From SIG459 sp045631645 (GTDB lineage Bacteria > Bacillota > Clostridia > Oscillospirales > Oscillospiraceae), in NCBI GenBank assembly GCA_045631645.1, contig JAZQVC010000038.1, forward strand, positions 21,936 to 85,935: a DNA stretch of 64,000 bases, given 5' to 3'. The translations under genes were made by a program, and so were the position numbers. Below are positions 1 through 7,769 of the stretch, piece by piece. The notes under the pieces are model-generated. The model was not told where the DNA came from. It ran no database searches and was given only the letters and a program-made list of their open reading frames with translations. Within the stretch, counting starts at the first letter, position 1, and the number at the start of each line of letters is the position of its first letter.

Positions 1-1
1 T

Positions 2-529
2 ATGAAACGCAAACTCTTTTTCGCCGGAAGCGGCGGTCAGGGCACTCTCGCACTGGGCCAGATGATTGCAAAAGCCGCTATGGATGAGGGAAAAGAAGTC
101 ACCTGGCTTCCCTCCTATGGACCTGAAATGCGCGGCGGCACCGCAAACTGCACTGTTGTTGTCTCCGACAAGGCTATAAGCTGCCCACTCATTAACGATG
201 CCGATGTACTCGTCGCCATGAATCTCCCTTCCCTGCGCAAATTTGAGAACATGGTAAATCCCGGCGGCGTTATCCTTATGAACACTTCTCTTATTCCTGA
301 AAAATGCCTTCGCGATGATGTCAAGGTTGTAGAAATTCCCTGCAATGACCTCGCAAAGGAACTGGGAAATGAAAAATGCGCTAACATCATTATGCTTGGC
401 GCCATTTTGAAGGAAACCGAAATTGTTTCCCTCGAGACCATTCATGAGCAGCTTGAGCATATGTTCTCCGGACGTAAAGCCGCTTTCCTGCCCCTTAACA
501 AGAAGGCACTTGACATCTACACCAAATGA
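2..529 (+). CDS. korC: 2-oxoacid:ferredoxin oxidoreductase gamma subunit (KorC-like)
   Basis: This 175-residue protein is the gamma subunit of a cytoplasmic 2-oxoacid:acceptor oxidoreductase. Such enzymes decarboxylate 2-oxoacids (2-oxoglutarate or branched-chain 2-oxoacids) to acyl-CoA and reduce ferredoxin. The glycine-rich GSGGQG motif lies at the N-terminus, followed by the SYGPEMRGGTA signature and a Rossmann-like core; the length matches stand-alone gamma subunits. The ATG lies at base 2, so the alpha and beta subunit genes that normally precede it would be just outside the window. A hairpin terminator follows directly, so it is probably the last gene of its operon. Which 2-oxoacid is used cannot be told from this subunit alone. 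Confidence 0.88.
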   Translation: MKRKLFFAGSGGQGTLALGQMIAKAAMDEGKEVTWLPSYGPEMRGGTANCTVVVSDKAISCPLINDADVLVAMNLPSLRKFENMVNPGGVILMNTSLIPEKCLRDDVKVVEIPCNDLAKELGNEKCANIIMLGAILKETEIVSLETIHEQLEHMFSGRKAAFLPLNKKALDIYTK

Positions 530-534
530 GTAAT

Positions 535-569
535 AAAAAGCTGAGAGAATATTTCTCTCAGCTTTTTTT
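535..569. terminator. Bidirectional terminator between korC and sleB
   Basis: Arms 541-548 and 554-561 form an 8-bp stem with a 5-base loop, flanked by A-runs on the left and T-runs on the right, so it can end transcription from both strands. It overlaps the end of the sleB stop codon. Confidence 0.85.
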
Positions 570-1240
570 CATGAGCAAAATCTATGCTTTCCTATTACTG
601 TTATAAGTGGTCTTGACCATATCCACTTACTTGTTGCAGTTGAAGGATTGAAATAGTAAATCGCTCCGCCCGATGGATCCCAACCGTTCATTGCATCTCT
701 CGCCGCTTTATAGGCAGAATCTGCTACAGGTTCATTGAACTGACCGTCATCTATACAGGTAAACGCCCCTGACTGGTAAATAACTCCTGACATTGTGTTG
801 GGGAAAGAAGGATGCTCCATACGGTTAAGGACAACGGCACCCACCGCCACCTGACCTACATATGGCTCTCCTCTTGCTTCAGCAGATATGAGCCTTGCAA
901 GAAGAGCAACATCTCCGCTTCCGCTTGAAGAAGCTGATCCCTGCGCATTTATACCCATATATGAAAGGGTTTGCTCGCCTGCAATTCCGTCTACCTTCAG
1001 GCCAAATCGCTTTTGATATTTCTTAACTGCTTCCTCGGTTCCGCTACCGTACACACCATCTACCGCTCCCGAGTAAAAGCCCTGGTTTTTCAAAAGTGTT
1101 TGTATCTGGCTCACAACAGAGCCCGTTGAACCTTTTTTGTAGCTGGCAGCATCAACATACTGCACAAGAGAAATAATGAGTATGTTAACAGCAAACACAA
1201 CGACAAGAGCAAGATATAACTTTTTTCTTGATTGTGACAT
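569..1240 (-). CDS. sleB: Spore cortex-lytic enzyme SleB
   Basis: This 223-residue exported protein is a SleB-type lytic transglycosylase that opens cortex peptidoglycan during spore germination. A hydrophobic signal/anchor segment spans about residues 8-30. A peptidoglycan-binding domain (about 36-95) follows, then a Ser/Gly linker and the hydrolase_2/SleB catalytic domain (about 110-223). Glu121 in the SAEARGE motif matches the catalytic glutamate of the family. The ATG is preceded by AAGGAG at 9 bases, and that ribosome site lies inside a hairpin. No ypeB-like partner follows, unlike in Bacillus. A vegetative cell-wall hydrolase of the same family cannot be excluded, but the domain order is that of SleB. 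Confidence 0.85.
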   Translation of the reverse strand: MSQSRKKLYLALVVVFAVNILIISLVQYVDAASYKKGSTGSVVSQIQTLLKNQGFYSGAVDGVYGSGTEEAVKKYQKRFGLKVDGIAGEQTLSYMGINAQGSASSSGSGDVALLARLISAEARGEPYVGQVAVGAVVLNRMEHPSFPNTMSGVIYQSGAFTCIDDGQFNEPVADSAYKAARDAMNGWDPSGGAIYYFNPSTATSKWIWSRPLITVIGKHRFCS

Positions 1241-1246
1241 AATAAT

Positions 1247-1288
1247 ACGCTCCTTGCAGATTTATGTTTTTAGTCTGCGAAGGAGCGT
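1247..1288 (-). promoter_or_regulatory. Hairpin covering the sleB ribosome-binding site
   Basis: On the minus strand, arms 1274-1288 and 1247-1260 form a 14-bp stem with one bulged base and a 13-base loop. The 3' arm contains the AAGGAG of sleB. No U-tract follows on the minus strand, so it does not look like a terminator in that direction. The plus-strand reading does have a short T-run, but no plus-strand gene needs a terminator here. A role in limiting sleB translation is inferred. Confidence 0.55.
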
Positions 1289-1331
1289 TTTTGTTATGTT
1301 ATTAAATTTTTGTCACGGATAGAAAATTTTA

Positions 1332-2522
1332 TTATTCCATCTTTCCGATATTCTCAGGGATTGCTATAGGATAAGCCTCATAGTCCCACTGATGGTCAGT
1401 GCAAGCAAAATACTCGGAGCTTTTGTTGAAATAATTAAACCACTTTGCTTCAACAGACTCGTCCCATGTAGTATCAACGCAATACCATTCTCCATCAATT
1501 TTAACCATGTTCCATGCGTGATCCTCGCGAGATGAAAAAGCCGCACCAACTACGGTGATGCACTCGATGTCAAGAACGTCCATAAAAAGTTGAAAAGCTG
1601 TTGCATAACCGAGGCATATAGCTTTTTTCTCAACTATTGCGCCGTAAGGCTCATAGGATTCACGGGGTGCGGCATTGGGAATCTCATAATGACGGTAATC
1701 ATATTCGCAGTTTTCACAAAGCCATTTATATACAGCCTGTTCTTTTTCAAGCTCCGACATACCATCACTAATAATAGAGTTAAGGATTATATTTAATTCC
1801 TTATAAAGCTTTTTGCCTTTATGATCAAGTTTTTCACCATTAGCGTTTCTTACAGCTTCAACAAGAGCAGAATTATCCCAAAGAGTCATATCGTCAACAT
1901 CAGGATCGACATAAGGATACCAGTATTCCGGCAGATCACCAAATTCAGAATGCTCTACGGGATCCCTCTGTATTTCCTCGGAGGGCAAAGGTTTATCATA
2001 TTCAGGCAATATCATACCCAGTGCATAGAAAAAGGCTCTATCAGCATCCTCGGGATTTTCGCAAATCAAAACAGTTGCCCAAACTCCGTCGGAGCTGATA
2101 CTAACAATGGCCTTATCCACTATGGATGCCTGTTCTGGGTTATAGCCGAAAAAGTCGCCCTGTCTGCCGTGGCGGTAGGATTCAAGCTCATTGAAAACGG
2201 TGTTCAGATCAGCCTTGTCCGTAAGCTTGAAAATGCTTATCTCATCAGCTCTCATAGGATCTGTACTGCGATAAACAGCGGCATCAAACAAAGTATCAGG
2301 AGAAAGTCCATAAAATCCCTGAATATATTTGCCCATTGCAGTCTCATCGTAGTTATCGTTCACACATTGAAAATCCTCTTCGGCCAAGTTGATCCCTTCA
2401 ATAACTTTGAGGGCAAGTTCCTTTGCCGTATAATCAGGTACGGTGATAGCAACAGACTCCTCTTTGCCGCAAGCACTAAGGAACAAAATCAATATTAAAA
2501 TTACAGAAACTAATCTTTTCAT
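1332..2522 (-). CDS. Lipoprotein with DUF4358-like and transglutaminase-like domains
   Basis: This 396-residue predicted lipoprotein has a signal peptide ending in the lipobox LSAC (lipidated Cys18). Residues of about 30-175 resemble DUF4358, a domain found in clostridial lipoproteins. Residues of about 240-360 form a transglutaminase/protease-like fold with a complete candidate triad: Cys303 in KAICLGYA, His335 in DHAWN and Asp350 in CVDTTWD. It should therefore be an anchored cysteine peptidase or transglutaminase at the outer membrane face; the substrate is unknown. It lies 23 bases after ansA and probably belongs to the folT-ansA transcript. The fusion of these two domains is noteworthy. 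Confidence 0.75.
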   Translation of the reverse strand: MKRLVSVILILILFLSACGKEESVAITVPDYTAKELALKVIEGINLAEEDFQCVNDNYDETAMGKYIQGFYGLSPDTLFDAAVYRSTDPMRADEISIFKLTDKADLNTVFNELESYRHGRQGDFFGYNPEQASIVDKAIVSISSDGVWATVLICENPEDADRAFFYALGMILPEYDKPLPSEEIQRDPVEHSEFGDLPEYWYPYVDPDVDDMTLWDNSALVEAVRNANGEKLDHKGKKLYKELNIILNSIISDGMSELEKEQAVYKWLCENCEYDYRHYEIPNAAPRESYEPYGAIVEKKAICLGYATAFQLFMDVLDIECITVVGAAFSSREDHAWNMVKIDGEWYCVDTTWDESVEAKWFNYFNKSSEYFACTDHQWDYEAYPIAIPENIGKME

Positions 2523-2545
2523 ATAAAGCCTATATTGAACAAATG

Positions 2546-3565
2546 TTACTCTGATAATTCTCCGCGAAGATTCTTCTCCATAAGACTCTTGATGCGCTGG
2601 GAAGAGCAGCGTTTTGCAAAGAGATAGCGAAGCTTAGTAACTGCAGCTTCAACAGTCATATCTCCACCGCTTACAGCACCGGCTCTTTTCAATGCAGAGC
2701 TTGTTTCATAAGTTCCAAGCTGAACCTTGCCGCGGAGGCACTGGGTGCACACAACAATGATTGTGCCGTTATCTGCAGCCTTGCTTATAAGGGGCAAAAG
2801 TTCCGCATCATACTGGGGAATATTGCCCACACCGAATGCTTCGATAACAAGAGCTTTGAGGTTCTCCGTCATTATATTCTCAAACATTCTGAACTGTATG
2901 CCGGGGAATATTTTTAAAACTGCAATAGGAAGATCCTCTGCAAAATCCACAACATTAAGATCATTTTCTTTCTCACGGATAAGAGCATCAATATAGCGAA
3001 TATCTATCGCAGCAGTGGCGAGAGGCGGAAAATTGGGAGAAGAGAACGCTTCCATTTCATCTGCAGAAACTTTTGTGGAACGATTGCCGCGAAGAAGTTT
3101 TTTGCCGAAATATAGGCAAACTTCGGGCACTCTGCCTTCACCTGCAATAATAATAGAGCCGATAAGATTATCCCGTGCGTCGGAGCGGGCATGGCCGATG
3201 GGAATCTGCGCACCTGTCAAAACAACAGTTTTACCCAGTCCTTCAAGCATAAAGCTAAGAGCGGAGGCTGTATATGCCATTGTATCCGTTCCATGAAGAA
3301 TGACAAAGCCGTCATACTTATCATAATTATCTTTTATGGTGTGAGCCATAGCGCTCCAATCGCTTATGGAGATATTGCTGGAATCACAAATATGCTCAAA
3401 CTCAATTAGCTCCCACTGGGGCATTCCGGAGTGGAAAAGCTCACTCATTCTTCCAAGCACTCGATGAAGATAACCGCTTTTGGTTGCATATCCGTCCTCG
3501 GTTTCCACCATACCGATAGTGCCGCCGGTATATATAATGAGAACTTTTTTATTGGATAACATCAA
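2546..3565 (-). CDS. ansA: L-asparaginase, type I
   Basis: This 339-residue cytoplasmic enzyme hydrolyses L-asparagine to aspartate and ammonia. The two threonine-centred active-site motifs are both present: YTGGTIGM near the N-terminus and LHGTDTMAYTA at about residue 90. No signal peptide is visible, which fits the cytoplasmic type I (AnsA) group rather than the periplasmic type II. Its start overlaps the folT stop by 4 bases, so the two are probably translationally coupled. Pairing asparaginase with a folate transporter is unusual. A Glu-tRNA amidotransferase GatD-like role is less likely because no GatE partner is adjacent. Confidence 0.88.
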   Translation of the reverse strand: MMLSNKKVLIIYTGGTIGMVETEDGYATKSGYLHRVLGRMSELFHSGMPQWELIEFEHICDSSNISISDWSAMAHTIKDNYDKYDGFVILHGTDTMAYTASALSFMLEGLGKTVVLTGAQIPIGHARSDARDNLIGSIIIAGEGRVPEVCLYFGKKLLRGNRSTKVSADEMEAFSSPNFPPLATAAIDIRYIDALIREKENDLNVVDFAEDLPIAVLKIFPGIQFRMFENIMTENLKALVIEAFGVGNIPQYDAELLPLISKAADNGTIIVVCTQCLRGKVQLGTYETSSALKRAGAVSGGDMTVEAAVTKLRYLFAKRCSSQRIKSLMEKNLRGELSE

Positions 3566-4122
3566 TATTGTCCTCCAGTAGGTAATTTAATGTTCTTTCG
3601 TATTTTTTTAACAAGTGCAGGTGTAACAAAAGCAAACAAAACAGCCAGAATAATGCTTATAACAAACTTAGGTATAAGCAAACCGAACACCAACGCATAG
3701 GAATAATATTTATAAATTATACTGTCCACATAAAGAGCAAGAGTATTCAGTGCGGTTGTAAGTATACCTGCAATAATGGTGAAAACCATAAGAGCACCAA
3801 CGGACGGTGAATAATTCTTATGTTTGGAATAAAATCCTATAATCAGACCACGAACTATAACGGGCAACATCCAAAGCAAGGTTGTTGGAGTAATGCCATA
3901 GCCAGAAAAGAAAAGCTGATATATGCCGCTCCCCAAAAAGCCTATAAGAGAACCATGGAAAGGACCAAACATTACAGCTCCAACAATTATTGGAAATGCA
4001 TCAAGGGTAAACTTGAAATTAGCCACCCTGAAGGCAATGGAATTTAAGACAACATACATGGCAACAAGAACAGCGTCGGTGGCCATCATGCGTATATTGA
4101 GTCTTCCCTTTCTTCCACTCAT
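3562..4122 (-). CDS. folT: Folate-specific ECF transporter substrate-binding component (FolT)
   Basis: This 186-residue integral membrane protein is an S component of an energy-coupling factor transporter. It has about six transmembrane helices, an AMYVVLNSIAFR-type first helix and the ECF S-component arrangement around GAVMFGPFHGSLIGFLG. S components bind the vitamin and share an EcfT/EcfA motor that is encoded elsewhere. The THF riboswitch directly upstream is the main evidence that the substrate is folate. The ATG at 4122 has an AAGGAG site 7 bases upstream within a perfect 11-bp hairpin. The gene overlaps ansA by 4 bases. Confidence 0.85.
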   Translation of the reverse strand: MSGRKGRLNIRMMATDAVLVAMYVVLNSIAFRVANFKFTLDAFPIIVGAVMFGPFHGSLIGFLGSGIYQLFFSGYGITPTTLLWMLPVIVRGLIIGFYSKHKNYSPSVGALMVFTIIAGILTTALNTLALYVDSIIYKYYSYALVFGLLIPKFVISIILAVLFAFVTPALVKKIRKNIKLPTGGQY

Positions 4123-4129
4123 AAAGAAA

Positions 4130-4159
4130 CTCCTTTCGTGACAGTTGCCACGAAAGGAG
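4130..4159 (-). promoter_or_regulatory. Hairpin sequestering the folT ribosome-binding site
   Basis: Bases 4149-4159 and 4130-4140 are perfectly complementary over 11 bp around an 8-base loop. The 3' arm on the minus strand contains the AAAGGAG of folT. It sits between the THF aptamer and the start codon, so it is the likely expression platform, giving translational control. This is an inference from position and pairing. Confidence 0.75.
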
Positions 4160-4179
4160 CATTAATCGTCCCTATTTGG

Positions 4180-4283
4180 TGGCAGCGGATGCGGGAAAAG
4201 CATCGCACACCTATAAAGGTGCTTCGTCCTGAGACAACTCCCATCCTCAGGCACTTGACGCGCAGTTCCCTACTCTGTCCAAA
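4180..4283 (-). promoter_or_regulatory. Tetrahydrofolate (THF) riboswitch
   Basis: Read on the minus strand, this stretch has the conserved blocks of the THF aptamer in order: a GAGTAG block near 4270-4276, a GCGTCAAGTG block near 4250-4262, GGATGGGAGTTGTC, GGACGAAGC, and a closing GCATCCGC near 4183-4190. The GGGAA at about 4266-4271 can pair with TTCCC at 4193-4197, closing the inner stem. The outer GGACAG/CTGCC strands can close P1. It stands directly upstream of a folate-type ECF gene, which is the usual target. Match made by eye from memory of the family consensus. Confidence 0.85.
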
Positions 4284-4315
4284 ATATTTATTTACGATAT
4301 AGTATTACCACAAAA

Positions 4316-5176
4316 TTACTTCTTTGTCACCATATTTTCTGCACTTTCAAGAGTATGACGGAGCAAAACAGCAGTTGTAACAGCGCCGACTCCGCCGGGC
4401 ACAGGCGTTACATAGGATGCGATTTCTTCAGCAGCAGAAAAATTAACGTCTCCGCACATTTTTCCATCGTCATCAAAGTTGATACCGACATCAATAACGC
4501 ACTGTCCTTCGCGGAAATAATCACCATTGAGAGCCTTTGCTTTTCCAAGGGCTGCAACAACAATATCAGCCTTCCTGGAAATTTCATCGGCGCCAAGGGT
4601 GTGGCTATGGCAGACAGTTACAGTTGCATTTTCAGCCATTAGAAGCATACTGACAGGCTTTCCGATAACCAGACTGCGTCCAAACACGACAGCTTGGCGG
4701 GATGCAATGGGGATATTGTAATATTTGAGAATTTCTATTACGGCGCGAGCAGTGCAAGGGGCAAAGCCGCTGCCTTTTCCTGAATACACGAAAGCCGCCG
4801 AGCCTGATGTTACACCGTCAACATCCTTCGCAGGCAATATAGTTTCACGTACAAGAGTTTCATCAATATGGGAAGGAAGAGGCATGAAGACAAGAATTCC
4901 ATGAACATTATTATCATTATTCAGCTCAGTGATAACACTGATTATTTCGTCCTGACTTACGCTTTCGCTCAGGACAATTTGTTTTGCCTCCACATTTAAT
5001 GTGCTACAGCGCTTGAGAATACCTCTTTCATATGCAATGTCATCTCCTCGTTCACCAACTCTTACAATGGCAAGACAAGGGCTTATTCCTTTATCTCTGA
5101 GAGAAAGGCAAATTGCTTTTGAACCTTCATTCAAAGCGGATGCAACCGCCGCTCCCTTCAAAATTTCAGCGCTCAT
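4316..5176 (-). CDS. folD: Methylenetetrahydrofolate dehydrogenase FolD, probably lacking cyclohydrolase activity
   Basis: This 286-residue cytoplasmic protein is a FolD homologue, which oxidises 5,10-methylene-THF to methenyl-THF and, in bifunctional members, hydrolyses it to 10-formyl-THF. The cofactor-binding region (VVFGRSLVIGKPVSMLL) and the PGGVGAVTTAVLL C-terminal motif are intact, as is DVDG at 118-121. Two residues known to be needed for the cyclohydrolase step are changed. The lysine four places after the active-site tyrosine (Tyr49) is Ile53, and the glutamine of the VQLPL motif is Phe97. The gene overlaps fchA by 4 bases, and FchA can supply the missing step. I infer that this FolD is dehydrogenase-only. 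The methylene-THF dehydrogenase identity itself is secure. Confidence 0.9.
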   Translation of the reverse strand: MSAEILKGAAVASALNEGSKAICLSLRDKGISPCLAIVRVGERGDDIAYERGILKRCSTLNVEAKQIVLSESVSQDEIISVITELNNDNNVHGILVFMPLPSHIDETLVRETILPAKDVDGVTSGSAAFVYSGKGSGFAPCTARAVIEILKYYNIPIASRQAVVFGRSLVIGKPVSMLLMAENATVTVCHSHTLGADEISRKADIVVAALGKAKALNGDYFREGQCVIDVGINFDDDGKMCGDVNFSAAEEIASYVTPVPGGVGAVTTAVLLRHTLESAENMVTKK

Positions 5177-5790
5177 TTAAGTCTCTCCCAAACTTTTTCA
5201 TAAACATTTTCAGCGATTTTCCAATGCTCGGACATAAGAGAATCCACTTCATCGTTAAGCTTCTCTGCATATGCTCGGTCTGTCATTAGTTTTGTATTCA
5301 CTCTGACATTCATAGCCGCTCCATAAAGAGACGCCCAAAGGATGATAACGCCCGTACCAACATCAGAAACAGCCAAAACACTTCCAATTTCCTCAAGACG
5401 ACGGTGAATCTTAATCCCCTTGCAGGAAAGACGAACTATTTCCATAGGCGGCTCAGCAGCCAAACGAAGGCATCGCTCCATCTCCTCAGCTCTGGTAGGA
5501 TCATCCTTGGGTATTGAGTAGGCTTTTGACAAGGGCTCAAAGGCTTTTGCATCCTCATCAATAAGGCATTGACATTTGCTCACGAGCTCCTCAAGTTCAT
5601 GTAGCAGCTTATTAAGCTCATCTTCATACTGAGAATACTTTTTCTTGCCTATCGTAAGATTCACAACCATTGAACCGAGAGCGCAGCCCAAAGATGCTGC
5701 AAGAGCGCTTGCTCCGCCGCCACCGGGCACGGCAGAACGGGATGCCAAAAGAGTATTAAAATTATCTATCTGCATTGCAGAAAAATCCAT
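5173..5790 (-). CDS. fchA: Methenyltetrahydrofolate cyclohydrolase / cyclodeaminase family protein (FchA)
   Basis: This protein of about 205 residues belongs to the formiminotransferase-cyclodeaminase family. In acetogens and other clostridia such stand-alone proteins (FchA) act as methenyl-THF cyclohydrolases; elsewhere they are formimino-THF cyclodeaminases. The SAVPGGGGASALAASLG motif near the N-terminus and the helical remainder match the family. I place the start at the ATG at 5790 rather than at 5823. The upstream candidate falls inside the upp terminator, whereas the 5790 ATG has AAGGA about 10 bases upstream. It overlaps folD by 4 bases, pointing to a C1-folate function. No hut genes are nearby, which makes histidine breakdown less likely. 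Confidence 0.82.
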   Translation of the reverse strand: MDFSAMQIDNFNTLLASRSAVPGGGGASALAASLGCALGSMVVNLTIGKKKYSQYEDELNKLLHELEELVSKCQCLIDEDAKAFEPLSKAYSIPKDDPTRAEEMERCLRLAAEPPMEIVRLSCKGIKIHRRLEEIGSVLAVSDVGTGVIILWASLYGAAMNVRVNTKLMTDRAYAEKLNDEVDSLMSEHWKIAENVYEKVWERLK

Positions 5791-5807
5791 AATAGAACCG
5801 TCCTTCA

Positions 5808-5838
5808 ATAAAACGGGAGGCAATAATTCCTCCCGTTT
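5808..5838 (-). terminator. Terminator after upp
   Basis: Arms 5829-5838 and 5811-5820 form a 10-bp GC-rich stem with an 8-base loop, followed on the minus strand by TTTTATTG. It separates upp from fchA-folD. The T-run is short, so some read-through is possible. Confidence 0.65.
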
Positions 5839-5843
5839 ATCGT

Positions 5844-6476
5844 TTATTTAGTACCAAAAATTCTGTCACCGGCGTCACCGAGGCCGGGAACGATGTAACC
5901 ATGGTCATTAAGGCAATCATCCTCTGCAGCAACAAAAATGTCTACATCAGGATGAGCGCGGTGAACGGCTGCAATTCCCTCGGGAGCGGCGATTATGCAC
6001 ATAAGCTTAACGCTGCGGCAGCCATACTTATTTTTCATAAATTCGCATGCTGCAACAGCGCTACCACCAGTTGCCAGCATGGGGTCAACAATAATAACAT
6101 CACGCTCAGCAATATCGCTGGGCATCTTGCAGTAATATTCTACAGGCTCAAGAGTTTCGGGATCACGATAAAGACCAATATGACCAACCTTTGCGGAGGG
6201 AATCATAGCCAACATACCGTCAACCATGCCAAGACCTGCGCGGAGTATGGGAACAATAGCAAGTTTCTTACCTGCAAGGCGGCGCACCTTTGCCTCGGTT
6301 ACGGGAGTCTTTATGATGACCTCTTCGGTGGGAAGGTCTCTTGTTGCCTCATAGCACATGAGCATTGCGATTTCGCTGATAAGTGCTCTGAATTCCTTTA
6401 CGCCGGTCTTTTCATCGCGAAGAATAGAAAGCTTATGCTGGATAAGAGGATGATCAAAAATATGAATAGTGGCCAT
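5844..6476 (-). CDS. upp: Uracil phosphoribosyltransferase
   Basis: This 210-residue cytoplasmic enzyme converts uracil and PRPP to UMP in pyrimidine salvage. The PRPP-binding loop is visible as VDPMLATGGSAVAA. The C-terminal uracil-binding stretch HGYIVPGLGDAGDRIFGT is canonical, and the length is exactly typical. It follows tsaB by 13 bases on the same strand and ends at its own hairpin. No uracil permease is adjacent. Confidence 0.97.
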   Translation of the reverse strand: MATIHIFDHPLIQHKLSILRDEKTGVKEFRALISEIAMLMCYEATRDLPTEEVIIKTPVTEAKVRRLAGKKLAIVPILRAGLGMVDGMLAMIPSAKVGHIGLYRDPETLEPVEYYCKMPSDIAERDVIIVDPMLATGGSAVAACEFMKNKYGCRSVKLMCIIAAPEGIAAVHRAHPDVDIFVAAEDDCLNDHGYIVPGLGDAGDRIFGTK

Positions 6477-6489
6477 TGAAATTCTCCTT

Positions 6490-7191
6490 TTATTTATTAT
6501 CTTTCATTTTTTCAAGGCGTTCTCTCTCAGCTTGTGAAAGTCTGAGGTAAACGGGTGTTAACTCTGCTGCAGAAACCGCAGGAGCGTTCTCAGCCGCCCT
6601 ACAGACTCCCCACGCATTTTGCATCTGCATGCTCACAGGGGCAATGGATACATTTGCAAAAACATTCTTAAGGTAATTATAACAAAGCTGCGCTCCGTCT
6701 CCGACAACAACAATATTGCTATCGGTATTTTTAAGTTCATCTGCAAGCTCTGCGAGGGAAATTGCTCTGTCTTCACTAAGGCGCTTCACGGCACCGTTTT
6801 CAAAGGTAAATAAAGCGTTATAAACCTGATTTCGTCTTGCATCCATGGCGCAGCAAATTACGCTGCCTTCAGGAGCGTACTCTCCGTTCCAAGCCATTGC
6901 CTCAAGTGTCGAAACACCGATGGCAGGCTTATCCGCGCCCCAGCAAAGCCCCTTTGCAGCGGATACGCCAATGCGTATACCCGTGAAAGAACCCGGACCA
7001 TGGGCAACGGCGACAGCATCTACATCAGAAATTTTAAGTCCTACATTTTTAAGAAGGTCCTCAGCCATAGGCAAAAGTGTGCAGCTATGGGTCAGCCCGC
7101 TGTTCTGAAAACTTTGTGCCAGAAGGCTACCGTCTTTTGAAAGAGCCACAGATGCGCTTTTAGCGGAGGATTCAAGGGAAAGAATTATCAT
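6490..7191 (-). CDS. tsaB: tRNA t6A biosynthesis protein TsaB
   Basis: This 233-residue protein is TsaB, the inactive paralogue partner of TsaD in the complex that adds threonylcarbamoyl to A37 of ANN-decoding tRNAs. The ASKHA-type N-terminus (ILSLESSAKSASVAL) and the HGPGSFTGIRIGVSAAKGL motif identify it. It starts 2 bases after the tsaE stop, the usual clostridial arrangement. TsaD itself is not in the window, but MtaB, which modifies t6A further, is encoded at 15728-17011. Confidence 0.93.
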   Translation of the reverse strand: MIILSLESSAKSASVALSKDGSLLAQSFQNSGLTHSCTLLPMAEDLLKNVGLKISDVDAVAVAHGPGSFTGIRIGVSAAKGLCWGADKPAIGVSTLEAMAWNGEYAPEGSVICCAMDARRNQVYNALFTFENGAVKRLSEDRAISLAELADELKNTDSNIVVVGDGAQLCYNYLKNVFANVSIAPVSMQMQNAWGVCRAAENAPAVSAAELTPVYLRLSQAERERLEKMKDNK

Positions 7192-7193
7192 AA

Positions 7194-7604
7194 TTATTCA
7201 CCTATACTTATTTTTCTGCCAGTATCGGAAATTTTTTCGATCTTAACGCTTATCTCGTTGCCCTCGAAAGCTTCAGAAACATTCTCACTCCACTCGACAG
7301 CGCACACACCGCCGCGTGAAAGATAATCCTCCCAGCCAATATCAAAAAGCTCATCGGCGGATCCCAGGCGATACATATCGAAATGATAAAGCTCTCTTTC
7401 TCCGATATATTCATTGACAATGGTAAAGGTGGGACTATTCACACGGCTTGAAATACCCATACCTTTTGCCATTCCTCTTACGAAGGCAGTCTTGCCTGCT
7501 CCAAGGTCACCATAGAAAGCGACTACAGTTCCTCCGGGAAGGTCTTCAGCGAAGGCAGCACCTGCCTGCTCGGTTTCAATTTCGTTATTTGTGTATATAA
7601 TCAT
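7194..7604 (-). CDS. tsaE: tRNA t6A biosynthesis ATPase TsaE
   Basis: This 136-residue P-loop ATPase drives turnover of the TsaB-TsaD complex. The Walker A is GDLGAGKTAFVRGMA, and the motifs NSPTFTIVNEY and LYHFDMYRL are those of the TsaE family. It is the first gene of a tsaE-tsaB-upp run. The 165-base space upstream separates it from the divergent rodA and presumably holds both promoters, although I could not pick a convincing pair of boxes there. Confidence 0.94.
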   Translation of the reverse strand: MIIYTNNEIETEQAGAAFAEDLPGGTVVAFYGDLGAGKTAFVRGMAKGMGISSRVNSPTFTIVNEYIGERELYHFDMYRLGSADELFDIGWEDYLSRGGVCAVEWSENVSEAFEGNEISVKIEKISDTGRKISIGE

Positions 7605-7769
7605 TCTTCATATCTCCGTTATTTTTCTACCATATTATAAACCTAAAATTTGATTGCGTAAAGACCGATATTGTGTTAAACTGGGTTGAAATAAAAAAGA
7701 ATTGATATTATGATATTAATCAGGATACCAATTTGATGTAATTTCTCCGTAATATTAGGTAAAAGGCAG

